NCBI GenBank assembly: GCA_001507425.1
Contig: LMAJ01000024.1
Location: 1-64,000 of the forward strand
DNA: 64,000 bases
Reading direction: 5' to 3'
Source of the DNA: Flavobacteriaceae bacterium CRH
GTDB taxonomy: Bacteria; Bacteroidota; Bacteroidia; Flavobacteriales; Flavobacteriaceae
Within the stretch, counting starts at the first letter, position 1, and every line of letters begins with the position of its first letter. The notes under the pieces are model-generated. The model had not been told where the DNA came from. It saw only the letters and a list, made by a program, of their open reading frames with translations, and did not search any database. A program made the translations under genes and the position numbers. Shown here piece by piece: positions 43,430-52,463 of this stretch.

Positions 43430-45592
43430 ATGACGAAAAATAATAACGTAGATACTACAAGAAGAAATTTTCTTAAGCTAACCGGTTTAGGCGGGGCTGC
43501 ACTTTGCCTTGGTTTTTATTTTCCCGCAGAGGGTGCACCAATTCTGGTACATCCTTCAGAGTTAAGTGAATCTGAAATAGAGCTGTGTCCCTGGATTATT
43601 ATTAATCCGTCAGGAAAAGTAACGATTGTCAATCACAGAGCCGAGATGGGACAAGGTTCGTATCATTCGGTACCACAAATTGTAGCAGAAGAACTGGAAG
43701 TTGATATGAATGATATCAATGTAATTTTTGCTATTGGAAATGAAAAAAAATACGGTGGACAGGTCACAGGAGGAAGTTCTACCATTCGCTCCTCCTATAA
43801 AAATCTGCTAAAATTAAGCGCTGCTTCACGCGAAATGCTAATTAGTGCAGCAGCTGCAAAATGGAATGTTCCCGTTGCAGATTGCTATGCGGCATCCGGC
43901 CATGTAATTCATAAACCATCCGGAAAAAAAGCACACTACGGAGAGCTTGTTTTAGCGGCTTCAAAACTGCCGGCTCCAAAAGAACCAAAGCTAAAAAAAA
44001 TATCAGAATATAAACTAATCAGAAAGCCGCTAAAAAGAATTGATACACCGCTTAAAACTAATGGCGCCTTAATTTTTGGACTCGATAAAAGAATTCCGGG
44101 AATGTTGTTTGCTTCAGTAGAACGTGATCCACGCTACTTTGGAAAAGTAAAAAGTTTTGATGCAACAGCAGCCCTAAAAGTTCCGGGTGTTAAGAAAGTT
44201 TTTAAAGTCGAAATGGCGTATTATGAACATATACGAGAAGGAGTTGCTGTAGTGGCAGATTCAACCTGGGCAGCCCTTGAAGGCAGAAAAGCATTAAAAG
44301 TACAGTGGGACAGCAGTGGTTTTAAACACTGGAGTACTCCGGAAATCTTTAAAACCCAAGATGATTTACTGCACAGTCAGGAAGGTATGATACTCAAAAC
44401 GCAAGGTATTCCTAACGAAATTCTTGTCCAATCGACAAAAAAATTAGATGTGGTTTATCAAACTCCGTATCAATCGCATGTTGCTATGGAGCCTATTAAC
44501 TGTATTGCACATCATAAAGGTGATTCGATTGAAATTTGGGGCCCGATTCAGGCTCCGGGATGGATTCAGGATGATATCAGTAAACAATTTAAAATTGACA
44601 AAGAGAAAGTAATTGTGAATATGACTTTCCTTGGAGGTGGTTTTGGAAGAAAAGCGATGATCGATTATCCAAGTGAGGCCGTTGGTGTTTCAAAAATAAT
44701 AGGTGGTCCGGTTCAGGTAGTCTGGACACGTGAGGACGATGCTACTTTAGGACCGTTTCGCCCCGGAATATCTTATCGATGCGAAGGAATGATTACCAAT
44801 GGAAAAATTGAAGCATTAAAATTTAGAATGGCCGGCCAGAACAATGATCACTGGCGTGGCGGTGCAAAAGATAAGCCCAACAGAAGTACCAGCGAAGGAT
44901 TTTTGAAACCCTATTACGAGAGTATTAAAAACCTGAGTATTGCAGATGTTCTTTTTGAAACAACGATTCCAACCAGTTTTTGGCGTTCCGTTTACGCATC
45001 AACTAACGGATTTGCTTATGAAAGTTTTATCGATGAAATGGCGCACGAAGCAGGAAAAGATCCTTTGGATTTCCGTCGCCAGCATTTGCAGGAAGAGCGC
45101 TGTCAAAAGGTAATCGATAAGATGGAAGAAGTATCAGGCTGGAAAAACCGTGCAAAAAATGAAGGATATGGTGTTGCGATAACAGAATGCTTTAATTCAA
45201 CAGTAGGCCATATTGTAAAAGTTTCAAAAAATCCTCAGGGAGGTGTTAAAATTGATAAAGTTTGGGCTGTAATGGATTGTGGCTGGTATGTCAATCCCGA
45301 CATTATTCATGCACAGGTAGAAGGTTCTATTGTGATGGGATTGGGAGCGGCCACTACGCATCAGATTACGTTTAAAGATAATGTAGTAGAACAGCATAAT
45401 TTTTATGATTATCCATTGCCCAGAATTAATGAAATCCCAACGATAGAGGTCTATATCATAGACAATGAGGCAGATGCGGGCGGAGTAGGTGAGCCTGGAC
45501 TTCCACCACTAGCACCGGCACTTACCAATGCCATTTTTGATCTTACAGGAAAACGAATTAGAAAACTGCCTTTTAGTCTTGCAACAGTTTAA
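43430..45592 (+). CDS. Molybdopterin-binding subunit of a molybdenum hydroxylase (IorB-like)
   Basis: 720 residues. Tat-type start DTTRRNFLKLTGLGGAAL indicates export with the folded cofactor. Mo-pterin binding segments: GQGSYHSVPQIVAEELEVD, TFLGGGFGRKA and DYPSEAVGVSK; the catalytic Glu lies in GVGEPGLPPLAPALTNAI near the C-terminus. The family oxidises aldehydes or N-heterocycles with water as oxygen source. Substrate cannot be told. XdhC-like and MocA-like maturation genes follow at once (54 and 18 bases). Confidence 0.95.
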   Translation: MTKNNNVDTTRRNFLKLTGLGGAALCLGFYFPAEGAPILVHPSELSESEIELCPWIIINPSGKVTIVNHRAEMGQGSYHSVPQIVAEELEVDMNDINVIFAIGNEKKYGGQVTGGSSTIRSSYKNLLKLSAASREMLISAAAAKWNVPVADCYAASGHVIHKPSGKKAHYGELVLAASKLPAPKEPKLKKISEYKLIRKPLKRIDTPLKTNGALIFGLDKRIPGMLFASVERDPRYFGKVKSFDATAALKVPGVKKVFKVEMAYYEHIREGVAVVADSTWAALEGRKALKVQWDSSGFKHWSTPEIFKTQDDLLHSQEGMILKTQGIPNEILVQSTKKLDVVYQTPYQSHVAMEPINCIAHHKGDSIEIWGPIQAPGWIQDDISKQFKIDKEKVIVNMTFLGGGFGRKAMIDYPSEAVGVSKIIGGPVQVVWTREDDATLGPFRPGISYRCEGMITNGKIEALKFRMAGQNNDHWRGGAKDKPNRSTSEGFLKPYYESIKNLSIADVLFETTIPTSFWRSVYASTNGFAYESFIDEMAHEAGKDPLDFRRQHLQEERCQKVIDKMEEVSGWKNRAKNEGYGVAITECFNSTVGHIVKVSKNPQGGVKIDKVWAVMDCGWYVNPDIIHAQVEGSIVMGLGAATTHQITFKDNVVEQHNFYDYPLPRINEIPTIEVYIIDNEADAGGVGEPGLPPLAPALTNAIFDLTGKRIRKLPFSLATV

Positions 45593-45646
45593 CGAATTAG
45601 CGTATAAATATGTTGAAAGTATAATTATTCAAAAAAGGATTAAAAT

Positions 45647-46654
45647 ATGATGCACGAATTACTGAAATTAAAAGAAGCATACCTTTCAGCACAGTCAATG
45701 GGACTCAAAAGCATTATGGCAACAGTTGTCGCTATCGAAGGTTCCTCGTACAGAAGACCGGGTGTACGTATGCTGATATTTGAAAACAATACGATGGTTG
45801 GTGCAGTAAGTGGAGGATGTGTCGAAAATGAAATCCTCAAACAATCTCAGTCTGTATTTTTCGACAATAAAGCAAAGATCATGATTTATGATGGAAGATA
45901 TAGACTTGGGTGTGAAGGTATCCTATATATTCTTATAGAGCCGTTTTCTCCTGATATAGCTCTTTGGAATGCTTTAGAAACTGTTGTACAGGAAAGAAAA
46001 CCTTTAGAAATAGAATCCTTTTACACAAAAACAGAAGGAAGTCAGCCTGGTTTAGGTTCTGAATTTCATTTTGAAGAGAAGAATTTTACTTTTTCTACGG
46101 TTCAATTAGACAAATCCTTATCGAATTTTACACAAATATTAAAACCACGCTTTCATTTAATTATAGTTGGATCAGAACATGATGCCGTTCAATTATGCTA
46201 TTTTGCATCTTTAACTGGCTGGGAAATTACTATTGTAGCCTCGGTAAAAGATCCAAAAAAAATTACTGATTTTCCGGGAGCAGCACGTATTGTTCATTTA
46301 TTGCCCGGAGAAATTGATGCTCTTTCTGTTGATAATGAAACTGCTGTTGTTTTAATGACACACAGCTATGCAACCGACTTAAAGTTTCTTGTAGAATTGA
46401 AAAATTCACAGCCAGCTTATCTTGGTCTTCTTGGACCAGTTAAGAGACGAAATCAATTACTAAATGATTTTTTTGAATACACAGATTCTTATAATGAAGG
46501 TCTGCTTGATGTAGCTTATGGACCTTCAGGTATTAGTATAGGGGCAGAGACCCCTCAGGAAATTGCAATTAGTATTATTGCTGAGATACTTGCTGTAGTA
46601 AGGAAAGAGAAACCAATATCATTAAAATATAAAAATAGTACTATTCACTCCTAA
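45647..46654 (+). CDS. XdhC/CoxI-family molybdenum cofactor maturation protein
   Basis: 335 residues. N-terminal XdhC_CoxI domain with EGSSYRRPGVRMLIF and GAVSGGCVENEI (about 25-65), and a C-terminal Rossmann-like domain with HLIIVGSEHDAVQL. These proteins hold molybdenum cofactor, help sulfurate it and insert it into xanthine dehydrogenase-like enzymes. Placed just after the Mo subunit, it is surely the dedicated chaperone. Confidence 0.94.
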   Translation: MMHELLKLKEAYLSAQSMGLKSIMATVVAIEGSSYRRPGVRMLIFENNTMVGAVSGGCVENEILKQSQSVFFDNKAKIMIYDGRYRLGCEGILYILIEPFSPDIALWNALETVVQERKPLEIESFYTKTEGSQPGLGSEFHFEEKNFTFSTVQLDKSLSNFTQILKPRFHLIIVGSEHDAVQLCYFASLTGWEITIVASVKDPKKITDFPGAARIVHLLPGEIDALSVDNETAVVLMTHSYATDLKFLVELKNSQPAYLGLLGPVKRRNQLLNDFFEYTDSYNEGLLDVAYGPSGISIGAETPQEIAISIIAEILAVVRKEKPISLKYKNSTIHS

Positions 46655-46672
46655 AATTATAATTGAATTGTA

Positions 46673-47281
46673 ATGAATCAAATCGCCATAGTAGTTTTAG
46701 CCGCAGGCATTGCTAAAAGAATGGGAGAATCAAAGCAGCTTTTGCCTTGGGGAGATTCGACTTTATTAGGGAGTGTTATTAAAAATGCTTTGTCAACCGA
46801 TGCAGATATTTTTTTTGTAGTTCTGGGGGCGTATAAAAATGAAATTGAGCAAAAAATAGATTTTTCAAATACTATTGTAGTTATCAATGAAAACTGGCAG
46901 CAGGGATTGGGCAGTTCTATAGCTTCAATAACTGCCGAAATAGATAAAAAATATCCAAACATAAATGCTATGCTTTTTGTACTGGCAGATCAGCCTTTTA
47001 TTAGTAGTTCGCATTTAAATACAATGCTTAAACTTCATAAGAAAGAAACTGAAGCAATTATTATAACCAAAAAACAGGATTACAAAGGGGTTCCGGTTTT
47101 ATTTCCAAGAAAATACTTCTCAGAACTCATGTTATTATCCAATGATGAAGGAGCCAAAGAAATTATCTTCAGGAATAAGAGTCAGGTTGTTGAAGTTGTA
47201 ACTCAGGATAATACAGCAGATATTGATACTTATAAAATGTATGAAACATTACATAAAATTTTCACAAGAGAAATTGAGTAA
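46673..47281 (+). CDS. MocA-like molybdenum cofactor cytidylyltransferase
   Basis: 202 residues. Nucleotidyltransferase fold with VVLAAGIAKRMGESKQLLPW (nucleotide binding) and FVLADQPFISS (metal-binding Asp). It should convert molybdopterin to its dinucleotide form, the cofactor form used by the enzyme encoded upstream. Last gene of the operon; no terminator hairpin is obvious after it. Confidence 0.93.
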   Translation: MNQIAIVVLAAGIAKRMGESKQLLPWGDSTLLGSVIKNALSTDADIFFVVLGAYKNEIEQKIDFSNTIVVINENWQQGLGSSIASITAEIDKKYPNINAMLFVLADQPFISSSHLNTMLKLHKKETEAIIITKKQDYKGVPVLFPRKYFSELMLLSNDEGAKEIIFRNKSQVVEVVTQDNTADIDTYKMYETLHKIFTREIE

Positions 47282-47783
47282 TTTGTAGCGAATCATAGTC
47301 TTTGAGGCACAAATTCACTCTTTTCTATTAGGATTTGTAGATTATGAGATACAAATTAGGTACAAGAAAAGTACTAATCTGAACAAAATAAAACAAAACA
47401 AAAACAAACTTTTATCAATTTTAAATTGAATAATTGTATTTGGTCAATTACTCTACTTCAAAAATAAAAAATAAGATTTAGTTTATTAAAATTAAGATCT
47501 TTATATAGATTATTTTAAAAATATTCTTTCATAATTAAAATTTTAAGCAAAAAAAGTATCAATTAGACATCTATTTGAAGTACTCTGTGCAATCTCAAAT
47601 CAATCCTATTTAAGTTCTCTAAAGAAAAATTATCTGTTTTTATCATTATTATATTTTATAAAAGATTAATAATCTTAAATAATTCATTAAAAAAGAATGT
47701 TTATCTGATTTTTAGTCTATATTAAAATAATTCATCTTTTATTTACAAATTTGCAAGGTAAAAAAACTAAATATTGTTATCAG
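47282..47783. other. Long gap before mesX, holds diverged repeat copy B
   Basis: 502 bases without a gene. It contains the repeat listed at 47361-47440 and a string of AT-rich DNA. TACAAATTTGCA at 47744 resembles but does not meet the -7 consensus. I see no convincing SAM or S-adenosylhomocysteine riboswitch. Confidence 0.5.
47361..47440 (+). repeat. Diverged repeat, copy B
   Basis: TACAAGAAAAGTACTAATCT followed by GAACAAAATAAAA closely matches 24179 onward, upstream of the cold-shock gene, on the same strand. TTTTATCAATTT is also shared. Confidence 0.5.
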
Positions 47784-48830
47784 ATGAAAGCGGACATACA
47801 AGAAGATTTAAGAATAAACGAAAAGAAAGATATTGAAAACACTAAGAATACAATCAAGAATGATTTTTCATTTACATTAGAGAGTATTTTTTTCAATGAA
47901 GACTATATTCCATCCAATAGTACACGTGCAACAACCAACTTTGCTAATTTGGCAAGAGGAGCGAGTCGCCAAGAAAACTTACGCAATACTATTAATATGA
48001 TTAACAATCGTTTTAATACGTTGGCGAACTGGGATAATCCTAATAACGATCGCTATTCGGTTGAATTAGAAATTGTTTCTGTTTATATAGATATTGATGG
48101 TAGTGGTAAAAAATTTCCATCGATTGAGATTTTAAAAACGCATATTATCGATCACAAAACAGGTAAACGCATTGAAGGCATTGTTGGAAATAATTTTTCT
48201 TCTTATGTGCGCGATTATGATTTTAGCATATTACTTTCAGAGCATAATAAGGATAAAAACAACTTTACCATTCCTGATAATTTTGGTGAACTACACGGCA
48301 ATTTATTTAAGTATTTTGTAAATTCAGAAACGTACAAAAAAAGCTTTATTAAACCACCTGTTATCTGTTTGAGTGTATCAGATAGTAAAACGTATCATCG
48401 CACAGGAAACCATCACCCGATATTAGGTTTTGAATACCAAACCGACGATTCTTCTTTAACGGAGCAATACTTCAAAAAAATGGGCTTGCAGGTTCGTTGT
48501 TTTATGCCGCTTAACAGCGTTGCACCTTTAACGTTTTATTTCTTTGGCGACTTACTAACTGATTATACAAACCTTGAATTAATCAGTACCATTAGTACAA
48601 TGGAAACGTTCCAAAAGATTTACAGACCTGAAATTTATAATGCAAATTCTGTCGCACCAGTTTGCTATAGACCTAGTTTGAAAAACCAAGACCATTCTTT
48701 AACAAAAATTGTATACAACCGAGAAGAGCGTAGTCAGTTAGCAATTGAGCAGGGTAAATTTGCAGAAGAGCATTTCATTAAACCTCACAAAAGTGTATTA
48801 GAACAGTGGTCTGCCAATTTTGCTCTTTAA
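47784..48830 (+). CDS. mesX: DUF1852 protein MesX, partner of core methionine synthase
   Basis: 348 residues from the ATG at 47784 (a TTG 33 bases upstream is in frame but less likely). It matches the DUF1852 family with SNSTRATTNFANLARGASRQ, GNHHPILGFEY and a C-terminal VCYRPSLKNQDHSLTK. From memory, DUF1852 proteins (MesX) are required for the aerobic folate-independent methionine synthase MesD, encoded next. It is cytoplasmic; its biochemical role is not established. Confidence 0.85.
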   Translation: MKADIQEDLRINEKKDIENTKNTIKNDFSFTLESIFFNEDYIPSNSTRATTNFANLARGASRQENLRNTINMINNRFNTLANWDNPNNDRYSVELEIVSVYIDIDGSGKKFPSIEILKTHIIDHKTGKRIEGIVGNNFSSYVRDYDFSILLSEHNKDKNNFTIPDNFGELHGNLFKYFVNSETYKKSFIKPPVICLSVSDSKTYHRTGNHHPILGFEYQTDDSSLTEQYFKKMGLQVRCFMPLNSVAPLTFYFFGDLLTDYTNLELISTISTMETFQKIYRPEIYNANSVAPVCYRPSLKNQDHSLTKIVYNREERSQLAIEQGKFAEEHFIKPHKSVLEQWSANFAL

Positions 48831-48862
48831 TTAATACAACAACACATTAAAATTATTTTATT

Positions 48863-49894
48863 ATGAAGAAATTATTATTACCCACCTCAATTGTTGGAAG
48901 TTTACCAAAACCTGCCTGGCTTGCACCACCTGAAAAACTTTGGTCACCTTGGAAATTAGAAGGAGATCAGTTATTTGAAGGGAAACAAGATGCTTTGCGC
49001 ATTTCTTTGCATGAACAACAATTGGCAGGGGTTGATATAATTAGTGATGGTGAGCAAACACGCCAGCATTTTGTAACGACTTTTATCGAGCATTTAAGCG
49101 GTGTAGATTTTGAAAATCGTAAAATTGTAAAAATTCGTGATCGTTATGATGCGAGCGTTCCTGTTGTTGTAGACCAGGTTGCCCGTCAAAAATCAGTTTT
49201 TGTTGATGATGCTAAATTTTTACGTAAACAGACTAATAAGCCTATAAAATGGGCATTGCCTGGTCCGATGACAATGGTAGATACGTTGTACGATGACCAT
49301 TACAAAAGCCGGGAAAAATTGGCTTGGGAATTTGCTAAAGCGCTCAATGAAGAAGCAAGAGAACTTCAGGATGCAGGGGTAGATATTATTCAGTTTGATG
49401 AACCTGCATTTAATGTATTTTTTGATGAAGTAAACGATTGGGGAATGGCAGTATTAGAAAAAGCCATTGAAGGTTTAAAGTGCGAAACTGCTATACATAT
49501 TTGTTACGGCTATGGAATAAAAGCCAATAATGATTGGAAAAAGACATTGGGTTCAGAGTGGCGTCAATACGAAGAAATTTTTCCAAAAATTCAAAAGTCT
49601 AAAATTGATATTGTATCATTAGAATGTCATAACTCAAATGTACCTTACAATTTAATGGAACTTGTTCGTGGTAAAAAAGTAATGGTCGGTGCAATTGATG
49701 TGGCAACCAACACTATCGAAACACCCGAAGAAGTAGCTGCGACCTTACGTAAAGCGCTTGATTTTGTAGATATCGAAAATCTTTACCCTTCTACAAACTG
49801 TGGTATGGCTCCGTTATCTCGAAACGTAGCGAGAGGTAAGTTAAGTGCTTTAAGCGCAGGAGCAGAAATTATACGCAAAGAATTGGCTATTTAG
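48863..49894 (+). CDS. mesD: Core methionine synthase MesD
   Basis: 343 residues, corresponding only to the C-terminal catalytic barrel of MetE (which is about 750). Marks: LPTSIVGSLPKPAWL, DIISDGEQTRQHFVTTFIEH, FDEPAFNVFFDEV, zinc ligands in ICYGYG-like IHICYGYG and LECHNSN, and STNCGMAPLSRNVA (third Cys). Lacking the folate-binding N-domain, it must use another methyl donor. The neighbour mesX, 32 bases upstream, identifies it as MesD. Confidence 0.88.
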   Translation: MKKLLLPTSIVGSLPKPAWLAPPEKLWSPWKLEGDQLFEGKQDALRISLHEQQLAGVDIISDGEQTRQHFVTTFIEHLSGVDFENRKIVKIRDRYDASVPVVVDQVARQKSVFVDDAKFLRKQTNKPIKWALPGPMTMVDTLYDDHYKSREKLAWEFAKALNEEARELQDAGVDIIQFDEPAFNVFFDEVNDWGMAVLEKAIEGLKCETAIHICYGYGIKANNDWKKTLGSEWRQYEEIFPKIQKSKIDIVSLECHNSNVPYNLMELVRGKKVMVGAIDVATNTIETPEEVAATLRKALDFVDIENLYPSTNCGMAPLSRNVARGKLSALSAGAEIIRKELAI

Positions 49895-49940
49895 TCCAAT
49901 GAATTAATTAGAAAATGGGGTCTTTTTTTTGACTCCCTCT

Positions 49941-49968
49941 GTCCGTAGAGTTTAGCGACTCTACGGAC
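49941..49968. repeat. Perfect hairpin, REP-like
   Basis: GTCCGTAGAGT and ACTCTACGGAC pair over 11 bases with a six-base loop. It is 47 bases after mesD but lacks a clear T-run after it, so it may be a repetitive palindrome or a weak terminator. Confidence 0.6.
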
Positions 49969-50029
49969 TAACAAATAAATCTAGAGAATCCGCCTTGGTT
50001 ACACCTTAAAACCAGGCCACAAACAAAAA

Positions 50030-51022
50030 TTATACTTCTTTTCGTCTAGCCATACCCTGAGCGATGATGCTGGCAGCAATTAATTGCAAGGCATGGTAAA
50101 GCATGAGTGGCAACAATACGATACCGGTGATGGTACTGTGCTGAAAAAGCACTTTTGACATGACGGTGCCGTGTACCAATGACTTTTTAGATCCGCAAAA
50201 TAAGACAGTAATACGATCTTCATCTGAAAAACCAAGCAGGCGACTGAGTAGTCCAACGCAAAGGAATACGGCAAAAAACAAGACCATCATCCCTGTGGCA
50301 AGTCCGACAAGTTCAAGTGCAGTGAAGCCTTCGAAAAGATGTTCAGAGAATGACTTACAAAACGACGTGTAAATGATGGTAAGGATGACTGCCTGATCGA
50401 AATATTTGAGCTGTTTCTTATATTTTTCAGCAATGGCGCCAAAACGGGAGTTGAGGCTGATACCAATGATGACAGGTAACAAGACTTGAAAAACCAACTT
50501 TATGACGATATGAGTAATATCAAAATTACCGGTTGCAGAAGCTATGAAAAGCCCAACCCAGAGCGGCGTAACGACTACTCCAATCAAACTGGAAATGCTC
50601 GCATTGAAAATCGCTGCGGGAATGTTGCCCTTAGCAATAGAAACCATTACTACAGAAGAGGAAACTGTGGATGGTAAAGCTGCGAGAAAAAATACACCCA
50701 ACCAAAGCAGCTCGTAGCCGGCGTTGATGAACAAGGGACGAAATGCCAAAACGATGAGCGGAAAAAACAAAAAGGTGGTCAACTGCACGACAATATGCAT
50801 TTTCCAGTTGGCAAGCCCGGATTTTAGTTTCTCAACACTCAGTCGCAAGCCATAAAACAAGAAAATAAACGACACGCCTACATTGGCAATGTCCTCCAGC
50901 GAAACAGGTTCTTTAATCATGCCTGGCTTCGGCAAAAAATAGGCCAGCAGAATCATGGTGCCTATCATTAACAGGAAACCGTCGAAACCTGCTTTACGTA
51001 ATACTCCTAATAACTTCTTCAA
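50030..51022 (-). CDS. BASS-family transporter (bile acid:sodium symporter-like)
   Basis: 330 residues with about nine or ten transmembrane helices (FLLMIGTMILLAYFLP, NVGVSFIFLFYGLRLS, VVTPLWVGLFIASAT and others). PSTVSSSVVMVSIAKGNIPA and FCGSKKSLVHGTVM resemble the SBF-like transporters. The substrate is not bile acid in such bacteria and cannot be read. Base composition differs from neighbours: 60-base lines at 50701 and 50281 hold 32 and 29 G+C, against 18 in the mesD line at 49621. It is divergent from an Lrp-type regulator. Confidence 0.87.
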   Translation of the reverse strand: MKKLLGVLRKAGFDGFLLMIGTMILLAYFLPKPGMIKEPVSLEDIANVGVSFIFLFYGLRLSVEKLKSGLANWKMHIVVQLTTFLFFPLIVLAFRPLFINAGYELLWLGVFFLAALPSTVSSSVVMVSIAKGNIPAAIFNASISSLIGVVVTPLWVGLFIASATGNFDITHIVIKLVFQVLLPVIIGISLNSRFGAIAEKYKKQLKYFDQAVILTIIYTSFCKSFSEHLFEGFTALELVGLATGMMVLFFAVFLCVGLLSRLLGFSDEDRITVLFCGSKKSLVHGTVMSKVLFQHSTITGIVLLPLMLYHALQLIAASIIAQGMARRKEV

Positions 51023-51122
51023 TGTGTTCTTAATTTTTTTAGATTTTTATACGGCAAAAATAAGTTTTACAGGTTATTAATCTTTGATATAGTTAAAATA
51101 AGGTTTTTGTATTGGTTTTTGT

Positions 51123-51130
51123 TATATTTG
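51123..51130 (+). promoter_or_regulatory. Candidate -7 promoter element for the Lrp gene
   Basis: TATATTTG matches TAnnTTTG, 56 bases before the ATG at 51186. Confidence 0.45.
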
Positions 51131-51185
51131 AAGATTATTATTCTTTTTTATAAATTAATTCAACCTATTTTAAGTAAAATATTCT

Positions 51186-51638
51186 ATGGAGCAGATAGAC
51201 GATATTGATCTTCAGTTGTTAAATATACTTCACGATAATTCTAAACATACTGTAAAAGAGCTTGCCAAGATGGTAAATCTTTCGGCATCGCCAGTTTTTG
51301 AGCGTATTAAAAGATTAGAAAATAACGGTTATATTAAGAAATATATAGCCCTGCTGGATGCAGAAAAACTAAACAGGGGATTTATCGTTTTCTGTAATAT
51401 CAAACTTAAACAGCACGATAAAAATATTGGGAATCAGTTTGTTAATGATATTATGAAAATAGAAGAAATTGTGGAATGCTATAATATCTCAGGAGATTAC
51501 GATTTTTTAATGAAAGTATCTGCCAAAGATATGAAGCATTATCAGGATTTTGTCTTTAATAAATTAGGCTCAGTTAAAAGCATAGGCAGCACTCATAGTA
51601 CATTTGTGATGTCGGAAATAAAAAATATGTATGGATAG
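51186..51638 (+). CDS. Lrp/AsnC-family regulator
   Basis: 150 residues, the full family length. N-terminal HTH with QLLNILHDNSKHTVKELAKM and ASPVFERIKRLENNGYI, then the effector-binding RAM domain with EEIVECYNISGDYDFLMKV. These proteins bind amino acids and form octamers. It is divergent from the BASS-type transporter across 163 bases, so it probably controls it; the amino acid sensed is unknown. Confidence 0.95.
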   Translation: MEQIDDIDLQLLNILHDNSKHTVKELAKMVNLSASPVFERIKRLENNGYIKKYIALLDAEKLNRGFIVFCNIKLKQHDKNIGNQFVNDIMKIEEIVECYNISGDYDFLMKVSAKDMKHYQDFVFNKLGSVKSIGSTHSTFVMSEIKNMYG

Positions 51639-51760
51639 TTCTGCGATGGTTTATTTATTTGAAATTGGCAAAGTTTTTTTATCTGTTTTATAAATTTTTC
51701 CTAAACTAAGAGCTTGATTTCGTCAAGTCCTACTTTTCCAAATTCAGTACTGTACTAAGT

Positions 51761-51920
51761 TTCTGCCGCAAAACTTATTTTGGCGATAATTTTTAAAATT
51801 CGCCTTAGCTTTTGTGGCAGAAAATGTATTAAGTCCAAATTAGTATATGCCAAGATTCTGCCGCAAAACGTAGCGTGTTGAAATATCCTGAAAAAACAGC
51901 CTTAAGTTTTAGTGGTAAAA
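51761..51920. repeat. Tandem pair of imperfect hairpin units
   Basis: TTCTGCCGCAAAAC occurs at 51761 and 51856. The first copy pairs with TTTTGTGGCAGAA at 51810-51822 (12 pairs plus one wobble); the second faces the weaker GTTTTAGTGGTAA at 51906. The two units are about 95 bases apart and share flanks ending in AGTCC/ACTCC. The whole gap 51639-51966 has no gene. Confidence 0.55.
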
Positions 51921-51966
51921 AGGTATCCACTCCGTTAGAAAAGTAAAAAACAGTTTTTAAAATAAA

Positions 51967-52380
51967 CTATTTAAGATGCTGTAATACTGAAGGCAGTGTG
52001 TTGATCCCCCAATGTTCAGAATATTTCCCGTCTTTAATCTTAACAATATCTATTACCTCAATTGTAATTTTCTTATGAGTTGGTTCTATTCCAAAGAAAA
52101 CTCCTGTATGGGTTCCGCTGATCGTTTTTCGTGTCGTAATCAGTTCACCTTCTGCAAGCTGCTCATGAATTGTTACTTTTATATCCTGCATAGCAGGACG
52201 TAAAATATTGTTAAAGGTATTGATCATGCCTTGCGAGCTTTTATCGGCCCCTTCCGGTGCAGAATGATTTATAAAGTTGTTGTCCATCAATTCTTTGAAA
52301 CTATCTAAATTCCCATCTTGAATAACTTCTTTATTAAAACGAATAACTACTTCTTTATTTTTTTCTAATTGTGTGCTCAT
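51967..52380 (-). CDS. SnoaL-like/ester cyclase-family protein
   Basis: 137 residues, a single NTF2-like alpha+beta barrel. MDNNFINHSAPEGADKSSQG, INTFNNILRPAMQDIKVTIH and EHWGINTLPS fit the SnoaL-type ester cyclase family. Such small proteins bind diverse hydrophobic ligands or catalyse cyclisation; no activity can be given. It lies 83 bases after an AraC gene on the same strand and is probably its target. Confidence 0.85.
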   Translation of the reverse strand: MSTQLEKNKEVVIRFNKEVIQDGNLDSFKELMDNNFINHSAPEGADKSSQGMINTFNNILRPAMQDIKVTIHEQLAEGELITTRKTISGTHTGVFFGIEPTHKKITIEVIDIVKIKDGKYSEHWGINTLPSVLQHLK

Positions 52381-52463
52381 TTGTCTGGCTTAAATTAATT
52401 TAATATTCAGAGACAAAGTTCGCTATTTATCAAAGGTTCGAAGTAAGGCAGAACGTTCAGATT

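Noticed and set aside
47282..47783. SAM or SAH riboswitch before mesX
   Set aside because: No pairing pattern of those classes could be recognised in the AT-rich gap.
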